From Piscirickettsiaceae bacterium (lineage in GTDB: Bacteria > Pseudomonadota > Gammaproteobacteria > PS1 > Pseudothioglobaceae): 5,958 nucleotides of DNA. Below are positions 1 to 5,958 of this stretch, one piece after another; the stretch's first letter is position 1; every line of letters begins with the position of its first letter. The stretch is taken from the NCBI GenBank assembly GCA_012963565.1, contig DTVJ01000187.1:1-5958 (forward strand), given 5' to 3'. Position numbers and translations under genes: made by a program. The notes under the pieces are model-generated. The model was given only the letters and a program-made list of their open reading frames with translations. It was not told the origin of the DNA and did no database searches.

Positions 1-1010
1 GTGATGCGATTGAAGACATTACTCACTCTTTATGCACATTAGAATTCCAAGATAATCGTAGATTATATGACTGGGTACTGGATAATTTAGATGGCTTTAA
101 CAAGCCTAATCGCCCACATCAGTATGAGTTCTCAAGACTTAATCTTGAATATACGGTAATGTCGAAGCGTAAATTGCAACAATTGGTTGAAGATGGTTTG
201 GTATCAGGCTGGAACGACCCACGTATGCCAACCTTATCAGGGCTTCGTCGTCGTGGTTATACGGCTGCATCCATTCGTGATTTTTCAGATAGAATCGGCA
301 TTTCTAAAGTAGATAGCATGACGGATATGGCGATCTTAGAGGCTACACTACGTGATGATTTAAACACGGTAGCACCTCGCACAATGGGCGTGATTAATCC
401 GATTAAGGTGGTGATTGAAAACTACCCTGAAGACCAAATAGAAACATTACAAGCACCCATCCACCCACAAAATGAAGACATGGGTAAACGTGATATATTT
501 TTCTCCCGTGAATTATTTATCGACAGGGCAGACTTTAAAGAGGTGGCGCCAAATAAGAAGTTTAAGCGCTTGGCAATTGATAAAGAAGTACGTTTACGCA
601 ATGCTTATGTCATTAACGCGACAACCTTCGATACTGATTTTGATGGAAATATTACTACAGTATACGCAACTTATGATGCTGAAACACTAGGTAAAAATCC
701 AGCTGATGGGCGAAAAGTTAAAGGTGTAATTCACTTCGTTGAGGCAACTAAGGCTATCAAGGCTGAATTTAGAATTTATGACCGATTATTCACTTTAGAA
801 AATCCTGGAAAAAATGATCACTTTGAAGAACTAATCAACCCTGAATCATTGATAGTCACTTATGGCGTAGTAGAACCCAGTATGGCAGACGCAAAGCCTG
901 AAATGGCTTATCAGTTCGAGCGTGAAGGGTATTTTTGTCGCGACAATCAACCCAGTAATGAGTTAGTATTTAATAAGACAGTGGGATTGCGTGATACTTG
1001 GAGTAAGTAA
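1..1010 (+). CDS. glnS: Glutaminyl-tRNA synthetase, C-terminal part (5' end off window)
   Basis: Class I synthetase that attaches glutamine to tRNA-Gln in the cytoplasm. The reading frame is open from the left edge: the first full codon is at 3 and the TAA stop is at 1008-1010, giving 335 visible residues of the roughly 555 usual for the family. The HIGH motif and most of the catalytic fold lie off the window. Visible in order are the ITHSLCTLEFQDNRR region (window residues 7-21), whose Asp17 aligns with E. coli Asp235 (tRNA acceptor discrimination); VMSKR, the KMSKS-like ATP loop, at residues 52-56; and GWNDPRMPTLSGLRRRG. The anticodon-binding barrels follow, with APR at 124-126 (aligned with E. 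coli Arg341), EVRLRNAYVI at 195-204, DGRKVKGVIH at 235-244, QFEREGYFC at 304-312 and a terminal VGLRDTWSK. The ATG at 159 is the Met of the ATP loop, not a start. Nothing looks broken. The alignment to E. coli is from memory. Confidence 0.97.
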   Translation, partial: DAIEDITHSLCTLEFQDNRRLYDWVLDNLDGFNKPNRPHQYEFSRLNLEYTVMSKRKLQQLVEDGLVSGWNDPRMPTLSGLRRRGYTAASIRDFSDRIGISKVDSMTDMAILEATLRDDLNTVAPRTMGVINPIKVVIENYPEDQIETLQAPIHPQNEDMGKRDIFFSRELFIDRADFKEVAPNKKFKRLAIDKEVRLRNAYVINATTFDTDFDGNITTVYATYDAETLGKNPADGRKVKGVIHFVEATKAIKAEFRIYDRLFTLENPGKNDHFEELINPESLIVTYGVVEPSMADAKPEMAYQFEREGYFCRDNQPSNELVFNKTVGLRDTWSK

Positions 1011-1754
1011 CTAATTTAAATCATTTAGCCACTGCGATACAGTGTCAATCTCATTGTATTTGGTGAGATCAATTTGCAATGGTGTAACTGACACATAATT
1101 ATGCGTAATGGCATGAAAATCAGTACCAACACCATTATCGGCTTCTTTACCATTATCACCAATCCAATATAGTGATGGATCATCTTTATCAGGTATAGCT
1201 TCCTCAGACATATGGCGCTTACCCAAACGAGTAGTTTGAAAACCTATAACATCTGCCAATGGAATATCTGGCACATTAACATTTAAAATAGTATCGTGTG
1301 AAAGTTGAGTATGTGCTATTTGACCAACAAGCTTTAAGGCGATACTTGCCGCAGTTTCAAAGTGTTTACCCTCCCAACTGGCTAACGAAATAGCCACTGA
1401 AGGTAGGCCTAAAAAACGCCCTTCTATTGCGCCGGCAACAGTGCCAGAATAAATAACATCGTCACCCAAATTAGGACCGAAATTAATACCCGTTACAACT
1501 AGATCAATATCCTCTTTTAAGAAGCCACATAGCGCCAAATGCACGCAGTCACTGGGTGTTGCATCTATACTGTAAATATTGTCATCAACCTTAATAGGCT
1601 TTAAAGGCTTATCGAGCGTGAGTGAGCTACTAGCCGCTGATTTGTTAGCATTAGGTGCAACAATAATAACTTTGTGCTCTTTAGCTAAGTATTTGGCTAA
1701 TTTTTGAATACCTTCAGCTTGATAGCCGTCGTCATTGCTAATTAAGATTTTCAC
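1011..1754 (-). CDS. surE: 5'/3'-nucleotidase SurE
   Basis: Metal-dependent phosphatase of the SurE family. Known members hydrolyse nucleoside 5'- and 3'-monophosphates and short polyphosphate in the cytoplasm and help stationary-phase or stress survival. It has 247 residues against about 250 in the family. NDDG (7-10) gives the metal ligands Asp8 and Asp9, Ser39 sits in APNANKS, and Asn91 opens the GINFGPNLGDD loop (89-99). SGTVAGAIEGR (103-113), the YWIG motif (196-199), GTDF (210-213) and YVSVTPL (220-226) are all present. The start is GTG at 1752-1754, inferred because MKILISNDDG is the canonical N-terminus. This GTG shares its first base with the clpA stop (TAGTG) and has no Shine-Dalgarno sequence, so translation probably depends on ribosomes finishing clpA. 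It is the last gene of the leftward block, and the usual partner pcm is absent. The TAG stop at 1011-1013 abuts the glnS stop. Confidence 0.96.
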   Translation of the reverse strand: MKILISNDDGYQAEGIQKLAKYLAKEHKVIIVAPNANKSAASSSLTLDKPLKPIKVDDNIYSIDATPSDCVHLALCGFLKEDIDLVVTGINFGPNLGDDVIYSGTVAGAIEGRFLGLPSVAISLASWEGKHFETAASIALKLVGQIAHTQLSHDTILNVNVPDIPLADVIGFQTTRLGKRHMSEEAIPDKDDPSLYWIGDNGKEADNGVGTDFHAITHNYVSVTPLQIDLTKYNEIDTVSQWLNDLN

Positions 1755-1756
1755 TA
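1752..1756 (-). promoter_or_regulatory. clpA stop / surE GTG start overlap (TAGTG), likely coupled translation
   Basis: On the minus strand the clpA stop TAG (1756-1754) shares its last G with the surE initiator GTG (1754-1752). The preceding bases (CACTTAATGTTTCTTA) contain no purine-rich ribosome binding site. Stop/start sharing of this kind is a known arrangement for re-initiation. That surE is translated only by re-initiation is inference. Confidence 0.7.
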
Positions 1757-3973
1757 AGAAACATTAAGTGTGATTTTATCTTTTTTAATACCTACTTTGA
1801 CTGTACCACCGTTGATTAACTTACCAAACAAGAGTTCGTCAGCTAACGGCTTACGAATCTCTTTTTCAATTAAGCGTGCCATTGGCCTTGCGCCCATTTT
1901 GGCGTCATAACCATTTTTAGCAAACCATTTTCGTGCTACATCAGAAGTAATAAGAGAAACATTTTTGGCCTCCAGTGCATCTTCTAATTCAAACAAGAAC
2001 TTATTGACCACATAAACAATAGTCTCTTCATTAAGGCTATTGAAATAGATGATTTCTGATAGGCGGTTTCTGAATTCTGGTGTGAATGATTTTTTCAACT
2101 CACCTTCATAATCCAATGAATGATCTTGCTCACTAAAACCAATAGAAGCTCTTTGTACACTTTGTGCGCCAACATTCGACGTCATTACTAAGATTACATT
2201 TCTAAAGTCAATCTCTCGACCATTAGCATCCGTTAGGGTGCCGTGATCCATCACCTGTAATAGTAAGTTAAAGATATCAGGGTGAGCTTTCTCAATTTCA
2301 TCTAGTAGCAATACTGCATAAGGACTACTATTAACTGCTTCAGTTAATAAACCACCTTCATCATAACCGACATAACCTGGAGGCGAGCCAATCAATTTAG
2401 AAATTGAATGACGTTCCATATACTCACTCATATCAAAACGCAACAGCTTAACGCCCATAATACGGGCTAGTTGCTTGCAGATTTCTGTTTTACCAACACC
2501 TGTTGGGCCTGCAAAGAGAAAGGCGCCCATTGGTTTGTCTATTTGACCGAGACCCGAGCGCGATAATTTGATAGAGGTTGATAGGCTTTCCACCGCATCA
2601 TCCTGACCAAACACACCGAGTTTTAATTCCTGTTCTAGATTTTTGAGTAGTGATTTGTCATCATTAGTCACCTGACGTGATGGAATACGCGCTAACTTGG
2701 CAATCATATTCTCAATATCTGCAACATTAATATTAATCTTGCGTTTAGATTTAGGTCGGGTTTGTTGTAGTGCACCCACTTCATCAATTACATCAATGGC
2801 TTTATCAGGCAAGCGACGATCAGTCATATAGCGGTGTGATAATTCCACTGCTGAGGTGAGTGCCGCAGCTGAATATTTAACCTTATGATGATCTTGATAG
2901 TATTTTTTAAGACCATGCAAAATCTTAATGGTATCTGCAACTGAAGGTTCGTCAACATCAATCTTTTGGAAACGACGAGTTAGCGCATGGTCTTTTTCAA
3001 AAACTTTGCGGTATTCTTCATAGGTTGTGGATCCCATGCATTTCAATGTGCCATCGGCTAGTGCTGGCTTGAGTAGATTAGAAGCATCTAACGAGCCACC
3101 AGAAACACTACCTGCACCAATCAAGGTATGAATTTCATCAATAAATAGGATTGCATGTGGGATTTTCTCGAGATCAGTAATCACAGCTTTTAAGCGTTTC
3201 TCAAAATCACCACGATACTTAGTGCCAGCGATTAATACACCGATATCCAATGAATAAATACTGGCATCTTTTAACACTTCAGGTACTTTTCCATCAACAA
3301 TCTTCTTAGCAATACCTTCAGCAATAGCAGTTTTACCAACGCCCGCTTGACCAACAAACAGTGGATTGTTCTTACGGCGTCGAGATAGTATTTGTACAGT
3401 TCGGGTAACTTCCTCTTCCCTGCCTAATAAAGGATCAATTTTGCCACCTCGTGCTTTCTCACACAAGTTGATGGTGTAGGCTTCTAATGCTGATTTTTTG
3501 GATTTTTTGGTATCGGACTCTATTCTAGGATTTTCCTCAATAGTTTCTGGCGTCTGTGTCGAAATACCTTCCATGACATCCAATCGAGAAACATTGTTAA
3601 GCTTGAGCAAATATACCGCATGCGATTCTTTTTCAGCGAAGATACTCACCAAAACGTTCATTGCATAAACCGTGGTCTTTTGTGCTGATTGGGCTTGATA
3701 TACGCTACGTTGCAATACACGCTGAAAACCTACTGTTGGTGCAATATCAACCTCTGAATCTTGTGGAATCAGTGGCGTATGTGAATCAATATACTCTTCT
3801 AGTTCATCACGCATTTCATCAATATTCACGCGTTTAGTACGTAAAAAAGTAACCACTTCATCAATATTAAGCAGTGCCAAAAGCAAATGTTCAACCGTCA
3901 CAAACTCCAGGCGGTTGTTACGCGCCTGTGTCATAACAAAGTTAATTTCTTGTTGTAGTCCGCTTTCTATCAT
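1754..3973 (-). CDS. clpA: ATP-dependent Clp protease ATP-binding subunit ClpA
   Basis: Hexameric AAA+ unfoldase that threads substrates into the ClpP peptidase and takes N-degron substrates from ClpS. The 739 residues contain, in order, the N-domain with two Clp repeats (about 1-140; Glu23 and Glu28 align with ClpS-contact residues), a short linker (141-162), and D1 with Walker A GQAGVGKT (208-215), pore loop GTKYRGD (250-256), Walker B ILFIDE (275-280) and arginine-finger segment LTRRFQ (331-336). D2 has Walker A GPTGVGKT (489-496), pore loop GSPPGYVGY (529-537), Walker B VLLLDE (554-559), the ClpP-docking tripeptide IGF (611-613), FTPEFRNRL (630-638) and sensor-2 GARPMAR (694-700). Single-residue Walker spacing and the IGF loop separate it from ClpB; ClpC is excluded by the N-domain and the missing middle domain. 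It is 19 residues shorter than E. coli ClpA (758), in the linker and the C-terminal tail. ATG start at 3971-3973, 14 bp after clpS. Confidence 0.98.
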   Translation of the reverse strand: MIESGLQQEINFVMTQARNNRLEFVTVEHLLLALLNIDEVVTFLRTKRVNIDEMRDELEEYIDSHTPLIPQDSEVDIAPTVGFQRVLQRSVYQAQSAQKTTVYAMNVLVSIFAEKESHAVYLLKLNNVSRLDVMEGISTQTPETIEENPRIESDTKKSKKSALEAYTINLCEKARGGKIDPLLGREEEVTRTVQILSRRRKNNPLFVGQAGVGKTAIAEGIAKKIVDGKVPEVLKDASIYSLDIGVLIAGTKYRGDFEKRLKAVITDLEKIPHAILFIDEIHTLIGAGSVSGGSLDASNLLKPALADGTLKCMGSTTYEEYRKVFEKDHALTRRFQKIDVDEPSVADTIKILHGLKKYYQDHHKVKYSAAALTSAVELSHRYMTDRRLPDKAIDVIDEVGALQQTRPKSKRKININVADIENMIAKLARIPSRQVTNDDKSLLKNLEQELKLGVFGQDDAVESLSTSIKLSRSGLGQIDKPMGAFLFAGPTGVGKTEICKQLARIMGVKLLRFDMSEYMERHSISKLIGSPPGYVGYDEGGLLTEAVNSSPYAVLLLDEIEKAHPDIFNLLLQVMDHGTLTDANGREIDFRNVILVMTSNVGAQSVQRASIGFSEQDHSLDYEGELKKSFTPEFRNRLSEIIYFNSLNEETIVYVVNKFLFELEDALEAKNVSLITSDVARKWFAKNGYDAKMGARPMARLIEKEIRKPLADELLFGKLINGGTVKVGIKKDKITLNVS
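3492..3509 (-). repeat. Perfect 9-bp tandem duplication inside the clpA linker
   Basis: The plus strand reads GATTTTTTG twice in a row (3492-3500 and 3501-3509). On the coding strand this gives two A6 runs and the tandem peptide KKS-KKS (ClpA residues 156-161), in the flexible linker between the N-domain and D1. The 9-bp unit keeps the reading frame whatever the copy number. Confidence 0.85.
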
Positions 3974-3985
3974 GTCTTCATTATA

Positions 3986-3990
3986 CCTTA
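3986..3990 (-). promoter_or_regulatory. Weak ribosome binding site for clpA overlapping the clpS stop
   Basis: The minus strand reads TAAGG, in which the TAA is the clpS stop codon, followed by 12 bases and then the clpA ATG. This is the only Shine-Dalgarno-like sequence at any start in the window. Its spacing is longer than the usual 5-9 bases, so it is probably weak and helped by terminating clpS ribosomes. The ATG at 3978-3980, just upstream of the clpA start, is closed by a stop after three codons and is not an alternative. Confidence 0.45.
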
Positions 3991-4287
3991 ATCACTTAAC
4001 TCTCTAATCACACACATTAATGGTTGTTCATGTTTACGAGAAAAATCGATAACTTGAGAAACCTTTGTTTGGGCAATATCATGTGGAAATGTGCCACACA
4101 CTCCTTCCCCTTCTAAATGTACTTTTAACATGATTTCTTGTGCAGCTTCTTCACTTTTAGAAAAAAATAGCTTTAACACCTCCACAACAAACACCATGGC
4201 TGTGTAATCATCATTAAGAAGTAACACCTGAAAACGCTTAGGTTTCTTAAGTTTTGGTTTACTTGTTTGTGTGAGTATCTGTGTCAT
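3988..4287 (-). CDS. clpS: ATP-dependent Clp protease adaptor ClpS
   Basis: Small cytoplasmic adaptor that recognises proteins with destabilising N-terminal residues (Leu, Phe, Tyr, Trp in known ClpS proteins) and delivers them to the ClpA N-domain. It has 99 residues; E. coli ClpS has 106. A lysine-rich flexible N-terminus (1-18, KPKLKKPKR) precedes the folded core. NDDYT at 25-29 supplies Asn25 and Asp26, and together with Met31, Met53, His57 and Leu90 these align with the E. coli N-degron pocket (Asn34, Asp35, Met40, Met62, His66, Leu99; numbering from memory). The VHLEGEGVCGTF segment (56-67) and TKVSQV (74-79) are typical. All pocket residues are intact, so it should be functional. The ATG overlaps the lptG stop by four bases (ATGA) and has no clear ribosome binding site. 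clpA follows after 14 bp, the conserved adaptor/unfoldase pairing. Confidence 0.97.
   Translation of the reverse strand: MTQILTQTSKPKLKKPKRFQVLLLNDDYTAMVFVVEVLKLFFSKSEEAAQEIMLKVHLEGEGVCGTFPHDIAQTKVSQVIDFSRKHEQPLMCVIRELSD
4284..4287 (-). promoter_or_regulatory. lptG stop / clpS start overlap (ATGA)
   Basis: The minus strand reads ATGA at 4287-4284: ATG starts clpS and TGA ends lptG. The bases before it (GTTTCAATAAG) hold no properly spaced Shine-Dalgarno sequence. This arrangement normally gives coupled translation and shows that clpS is co-transcribed with lptG. Confidence 0.75.
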
Positions 4288-5366
4288 CTTATTGAAACAC
4301 GATACAGCATCAACATAGCAACCAAAAACACAACTGCGGTCGGCAAAGAAGCGCTTAACAAATGATTCAAATCAAACCTTAATGAAAGCATGCCACCAAT
4401 TCTTGATGATAATTCAAAGAACAAACTCAACGCTACACCCATAAAAATCTTGCGCCCGAGTGTTGAATTTCTCAATGAACCGAATACAAAAGGAATAGCG
4501 AGAATAATCATAGCAATCAATGTTAGTGGTTTCATTATTCTGGAATAAAACTCTACTTCATAAGTATCTGCTGAGAGCTTATTCCCAGATAAAAATCGAA
4601 TATGTTTAAACAATTTCCATGTAGACAAGGAACTAGGCTCCTTTTTTAAAGACTGAATTAATTCTTGATCAAACGCGACTTCTATGGTGTATTTTTTCAA
4701 CTCCTGCCTATCTATTTTCGTAAATCTTTCGCTAGAATCGAATTGATAAGAATTTGATCCTTGTAAATCAACCTTTTGTCCGTCAAAATTTGCGCTACTA
4801 CTAAAAACTACCGAATCTAACTCACCAGGATTGTTCAATTTTATTAAAGTTACACTGTTAAAAACTTTACCATCTATATTCTGATCAACGTGGATGAAGT
4901 TGCCACTGTCTTTTATCCAGAAGCCTTGTTGATTAGAAGTTACCGACCCGTGTCCTAAGGCTTGGGAACGATAGTTTTTTGCATAATCGGACAAAATTGG
5001 GGAAACAGATTCTCCAACAATAATCATAACTGCAATGAATACAAGACTGATCTTAAGCGTGGTTTTGGTAATATCCATCACAGAATTTCCAGAGCCACGC
5101 ATAATAATCAATTCGCTATTAGATGATAAATAACCTAAACCTAAAATCGATCCAAGCAAAATTATTAGTGATGACAACATATATGCCATTGACGGTATTA
5201 GAAGCCCGATATATACTAAGGCATCGAGCAGTGTATAACCTGCACGACCTATATCATTCACTTCTTCTAGAAATTTAAAAAATGCATATATACCAACCAA
5301 AATTACCATTACGGATAATGAATATTTAAGTATTGTTTTAGCAATGTAGCGATCTAAGATTTTCAT
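4284..5366 (-). CDS. lptG: LPS export ABC transporter permease LptG
   Basis: Inner-membrane permease that, with LptF and the LptB ATPases, extracts lipopolysaccharide and passes it to the LptC-LptA bridge. It has 360 residues, the same length as E. coli LptG. The LptF/LptG-family layout is clear: TM1 (about 14-34), TM2 (54-80), the coupling region SSNSELIIMRGSG (81-93), TM3 (101-119), a periplasmic jellyroll-like domain (about 130-262, with QQGFWIKDSGNFIHV at 146-160), then TM4 (272-296), TM5 (304-324) and TM6 (335-356). The N-terminal LDRYIAKTI and the GES...NYRSQA segment favour LptG over LptF. Lys31 aligns with E. coli Lys34, a substrate-contact position (from memory). The ATG at 5364-5366 is the only plausible start, since an in-frame TAA lies just upstream. 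No lptF is adjacent, although lptF usually precedes lptG. It is the first gene of the block shared with clpS, clpA and surE. Confidence 0.95.
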   Translation of the reverse strand: MKILDRYIAKTILKYSLSVMVILVGIYAFFKFLEEVNDIGRAGYTLLDALVYIGLLIPSMAYMLSSLIILLGSILGLGYLSSNSELIIMRGSGNSVMDITKTTLKISLVFIAVMIIVGESVSPILSDYAKNYRSQALGHGSVTSNQQGFWIKDSGNFIHVDQNIDGKVFNSVTLIKLNNPGELDSVVFSSSANFDGQKVDLQGSNSYQFDSSERFTKIDRQELKKYTIEVAFDQELIQSLKKEPSSLSTWKLFKHIRFLSGNKLSADTYEVEFYSRIMKPLTLIAMIILAIPFVFGSLRNSTLGRKIFMGVALSLFFELSSRIGGMLSLRFDLNHLLSASLPTAVVFLVAMLMLYRVSIR

Positions 5367-5372
5367 TAAAAT
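5344..5372 (+). promoter_or_regulatory. Possible guaA promoter (weak)
   Basis: TAAAAT at 5367-5372 matches five of six bases of a sigma-70 -10 box. The only -35 at 17-bp spacing is ATGTAG (5344-5349), which matches three of six. The predicted start near 5379 would give a leader of about 33 bases before the guaA ATG. The element would lie mostly inside the first codons of lptG. Weak: AT-rich DNA yields such matches by chance. Confidence 0.25.
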
Positions 5373-5389
5373 AGAAGTATCTAAACAGA

Positions 5390-5418
5390 ATTATTAAACA
5401 ATAGCACCATTATGACAA
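5390..5418 (-). promoter_or_regulatory. Candidate sigma-70 promoter for the lptG-clpS-clpA-surE operon
   Basis: On the minus strand TTGTCA (5418-5413) matches five of six bases of the -35 consensus, and AATAAT (5395-5390) matches five of six of the -10 consensus, with an ideal 17-bp spacer. Transcription would start near 5383, leaving a leader of about 17 bases before the lptG ATG. The -35 box falls on the guaA start codon and the codon after it. Read from the sequence; activity is inferred. Confidence 0.5.
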
Positions 5419-5958
5419 ATATTCACAACGATAAAATCCTAATTCTTGATTTTGGCTCTCAATACACTCAACTCATTGCACGTCGTATTAGAGAGATTGG
5501 CGTCTATTGTGAATTGTTTCCCTATGATGTAGATGTATCTTTTATTAAAGATTTCAACCCAAAAGGCGTTATTCTTTCTGGTGGTCCTGATACAGTTATG
5601 ATTGATGACTCTGCCAGAGCGCCTCAAATTATATTTGACCTTGGGGTGCCAGTGCTTGGTATCTGCTACGGTATGCAAACCATGGCCATACAACTCGGTG
5701 GTGAGGCGATTTCAGCCGAAAAACATGAATATGGCTTCGCAAAAATTAAATGTGAAGATGATGAGTGTCACTTATTTAAAGATTTAAAGGATGATACCAA
5801 CACAATGGGTGATGCACTATTGGATGTATGGATGAGCCATGGTATTGAAGTAAGCAAACTACCACAAGATTTTAAATTAATCGCCTCAACAGACAACTGT
5901 TCCATTGCGGGCATTGCCAATGTCACAAAACACTATTATGGCTTGCAATTTCATCCAG
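5412..5958 (+). CDS. guaA: GMP synthase (glutamine-hydrolysing), N-terminal amidotransferase part (3' end off window)
   Basis: Last step of GMP synthesis: the N-terminal class I glutamine amidotransferase releases ammonia from glutamine, which the C-terminal ATP-pyrophosphatase domain (off window) uses to convert XMP to GMP. The ATG at 5412-5414 opens a frame with no stop up to the window edge, giving 182 full codons of roughly 525. The start is firm: MTNIHNDKILILDFGSQYTQ aligns with the E. coli N-terminus, and an in-frame TAA lies at 5382-5384. Visible are LILDFGSQYTQ (10-20), LSGGP (55-59), nucleophile elbow GICYGMQ with catalytic Cys85 (83-89), VWMSHG (139-144) and QFHP with catalytic His181 (179-182). 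The final base, G at 5958, begins the codon where the triad Glu183 is expected. It is divergent from lptG, with no guaB directly upstream. No Shine-Dalgarno sequence is visible before the ATG. Confidence 0.97.
   Translation, partial: MTNIHNDKILILDFGSQYTQLIARRIREIGVYCELFPYDVDVSFIKDFNPKGVILSGGPDTVMIDDSARAPQIIFDLGVPVLGICYGMQTMAIQLGGEAISAEKHEYGFAKIKCEDDECHLFKDLKDDTNTMGDALLDVWMSHGIEVSKLPQDFKLIASTDNCSIAGIANVTKHYYGLQFHP

Noticed and set aside
159..161. ATG at 159 as the start of a separate gene
   Set aside because: The frame is open and clearly GlnRS-like back to base 3. This Met is the first residue of the MSKR ATP-binding loop, so it is internal to glnS.
472..690. 72-codon open frame on the plus strand
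   Set aside because: It lies wholly inside glnS in another frame and resembles no protein family; it is a shadow of a strongly conserved gene.
1030..1044. CACTG-CGATA-CAGTG stem-loop near the glnS/surE junction as a terminator
   Set aside because: The stem is only 5 bp and has no T-run after it on either strand; it lies inside surE coding sequence.
1762..1764. ATG just upstream of the surE GTG as an alternative surE start
   Set aside because: It lies 10 bases upstream and is out of frame with the NDDG-containing reading frame.
4161..4167. Run of seven A (T on the coding strand) in clpS as a frameshift site
   Set aside because: The frame is continuous through LFFSKS and gives a full ClpS with all pocket residues; no shifted product looks meaningful.
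5367..5411. Purine riboswitch or attenuator upstream of guaA
   Set aside because: Only 45 AT-rich bases separate the start codons, with no stable paired structure visible; too short for a purine aptamer.
5439..5693. 84-codon open frame on the minus strand
   Set aside because: Antisense to the conserved amidotransferase domain of guaA, with no recognisable motif.
5602..5787. 61-codon open frame on the plus strand
   Set aside because: Out-of-frame overlap with guaA, whose own frame carries the DFGSQYTQ, GICYGMQ and QFHP motifs.
1..5958. A hidden mobile element, CRISPR array, toxin-antitoxin or defence cassette
   Set aside because: All but 59 bases are taken by six conserved housekeeping genes, with no terminal repeats, spacer arrays or unassigned coding space.

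Overview
The window is a stretch of ordinary, intact housekeeping genes from an AT-rich proteobacterium, most likely a gammaproteobacterium. The evidence is a direct glutaminyl-tRNA synthetase, a ClpS/ClpA pair, LptG and GuaA that all align nearly gap-free with my memory of the E. coli proteins. G+C is low by eye (around 40%, not counted). This would fit a low-GC marine or symbiotic sulfur-oxidiser lineage of the SUP05/Thioglobus type, but that placement is a guess. There is no mobile element, CRISPR array, RNA gene or foreign-looking island, and I found no undescribed defence or mobile system.

Layout. At the left edge, the 3' part of glnS runs rightward to 1010. From 5366 back to 1011, four genes run leftward in one tight block, in transcription order lptG, clpS, clpA, surE. 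The junctions are a 4-bp ATGA overlap (lptG/clpS), a 14-bp gap (clpS/clpA) and a 1-bp TAGTG overlap (clpA/surE), so they are almost certainly one operon with translational coupling. The surE stop abuts the convergent glnS stop with no spacer. At the right edge, guaA starts at 5412 and runs rightward off the window. It is divergent from lptG across only 45 bp, and the window ends one base into the codon expected to encode its catalytic glutamate.

How the genes work together. LptG is an inner-membrane subunit of the LPS exporter. ClpS and ClpA are the N-degron adaptor and the unfoldase of the ClpAP protease. SurE is a stress-associated nucleotidase. GlnS charges tRNA-Gln and GuaA makes GMP. What is unusual is the arrangement: lptG lacks an adjacent lptF, surE lacks an adjacent pcm, and guaA is not directly preceded by guaB. 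Coding density is extreme: the only non-coding DNA is 14 bp between clpS and clpA and 45 bp between lptG and guaA. No stretch over 300 bp is without a gene.
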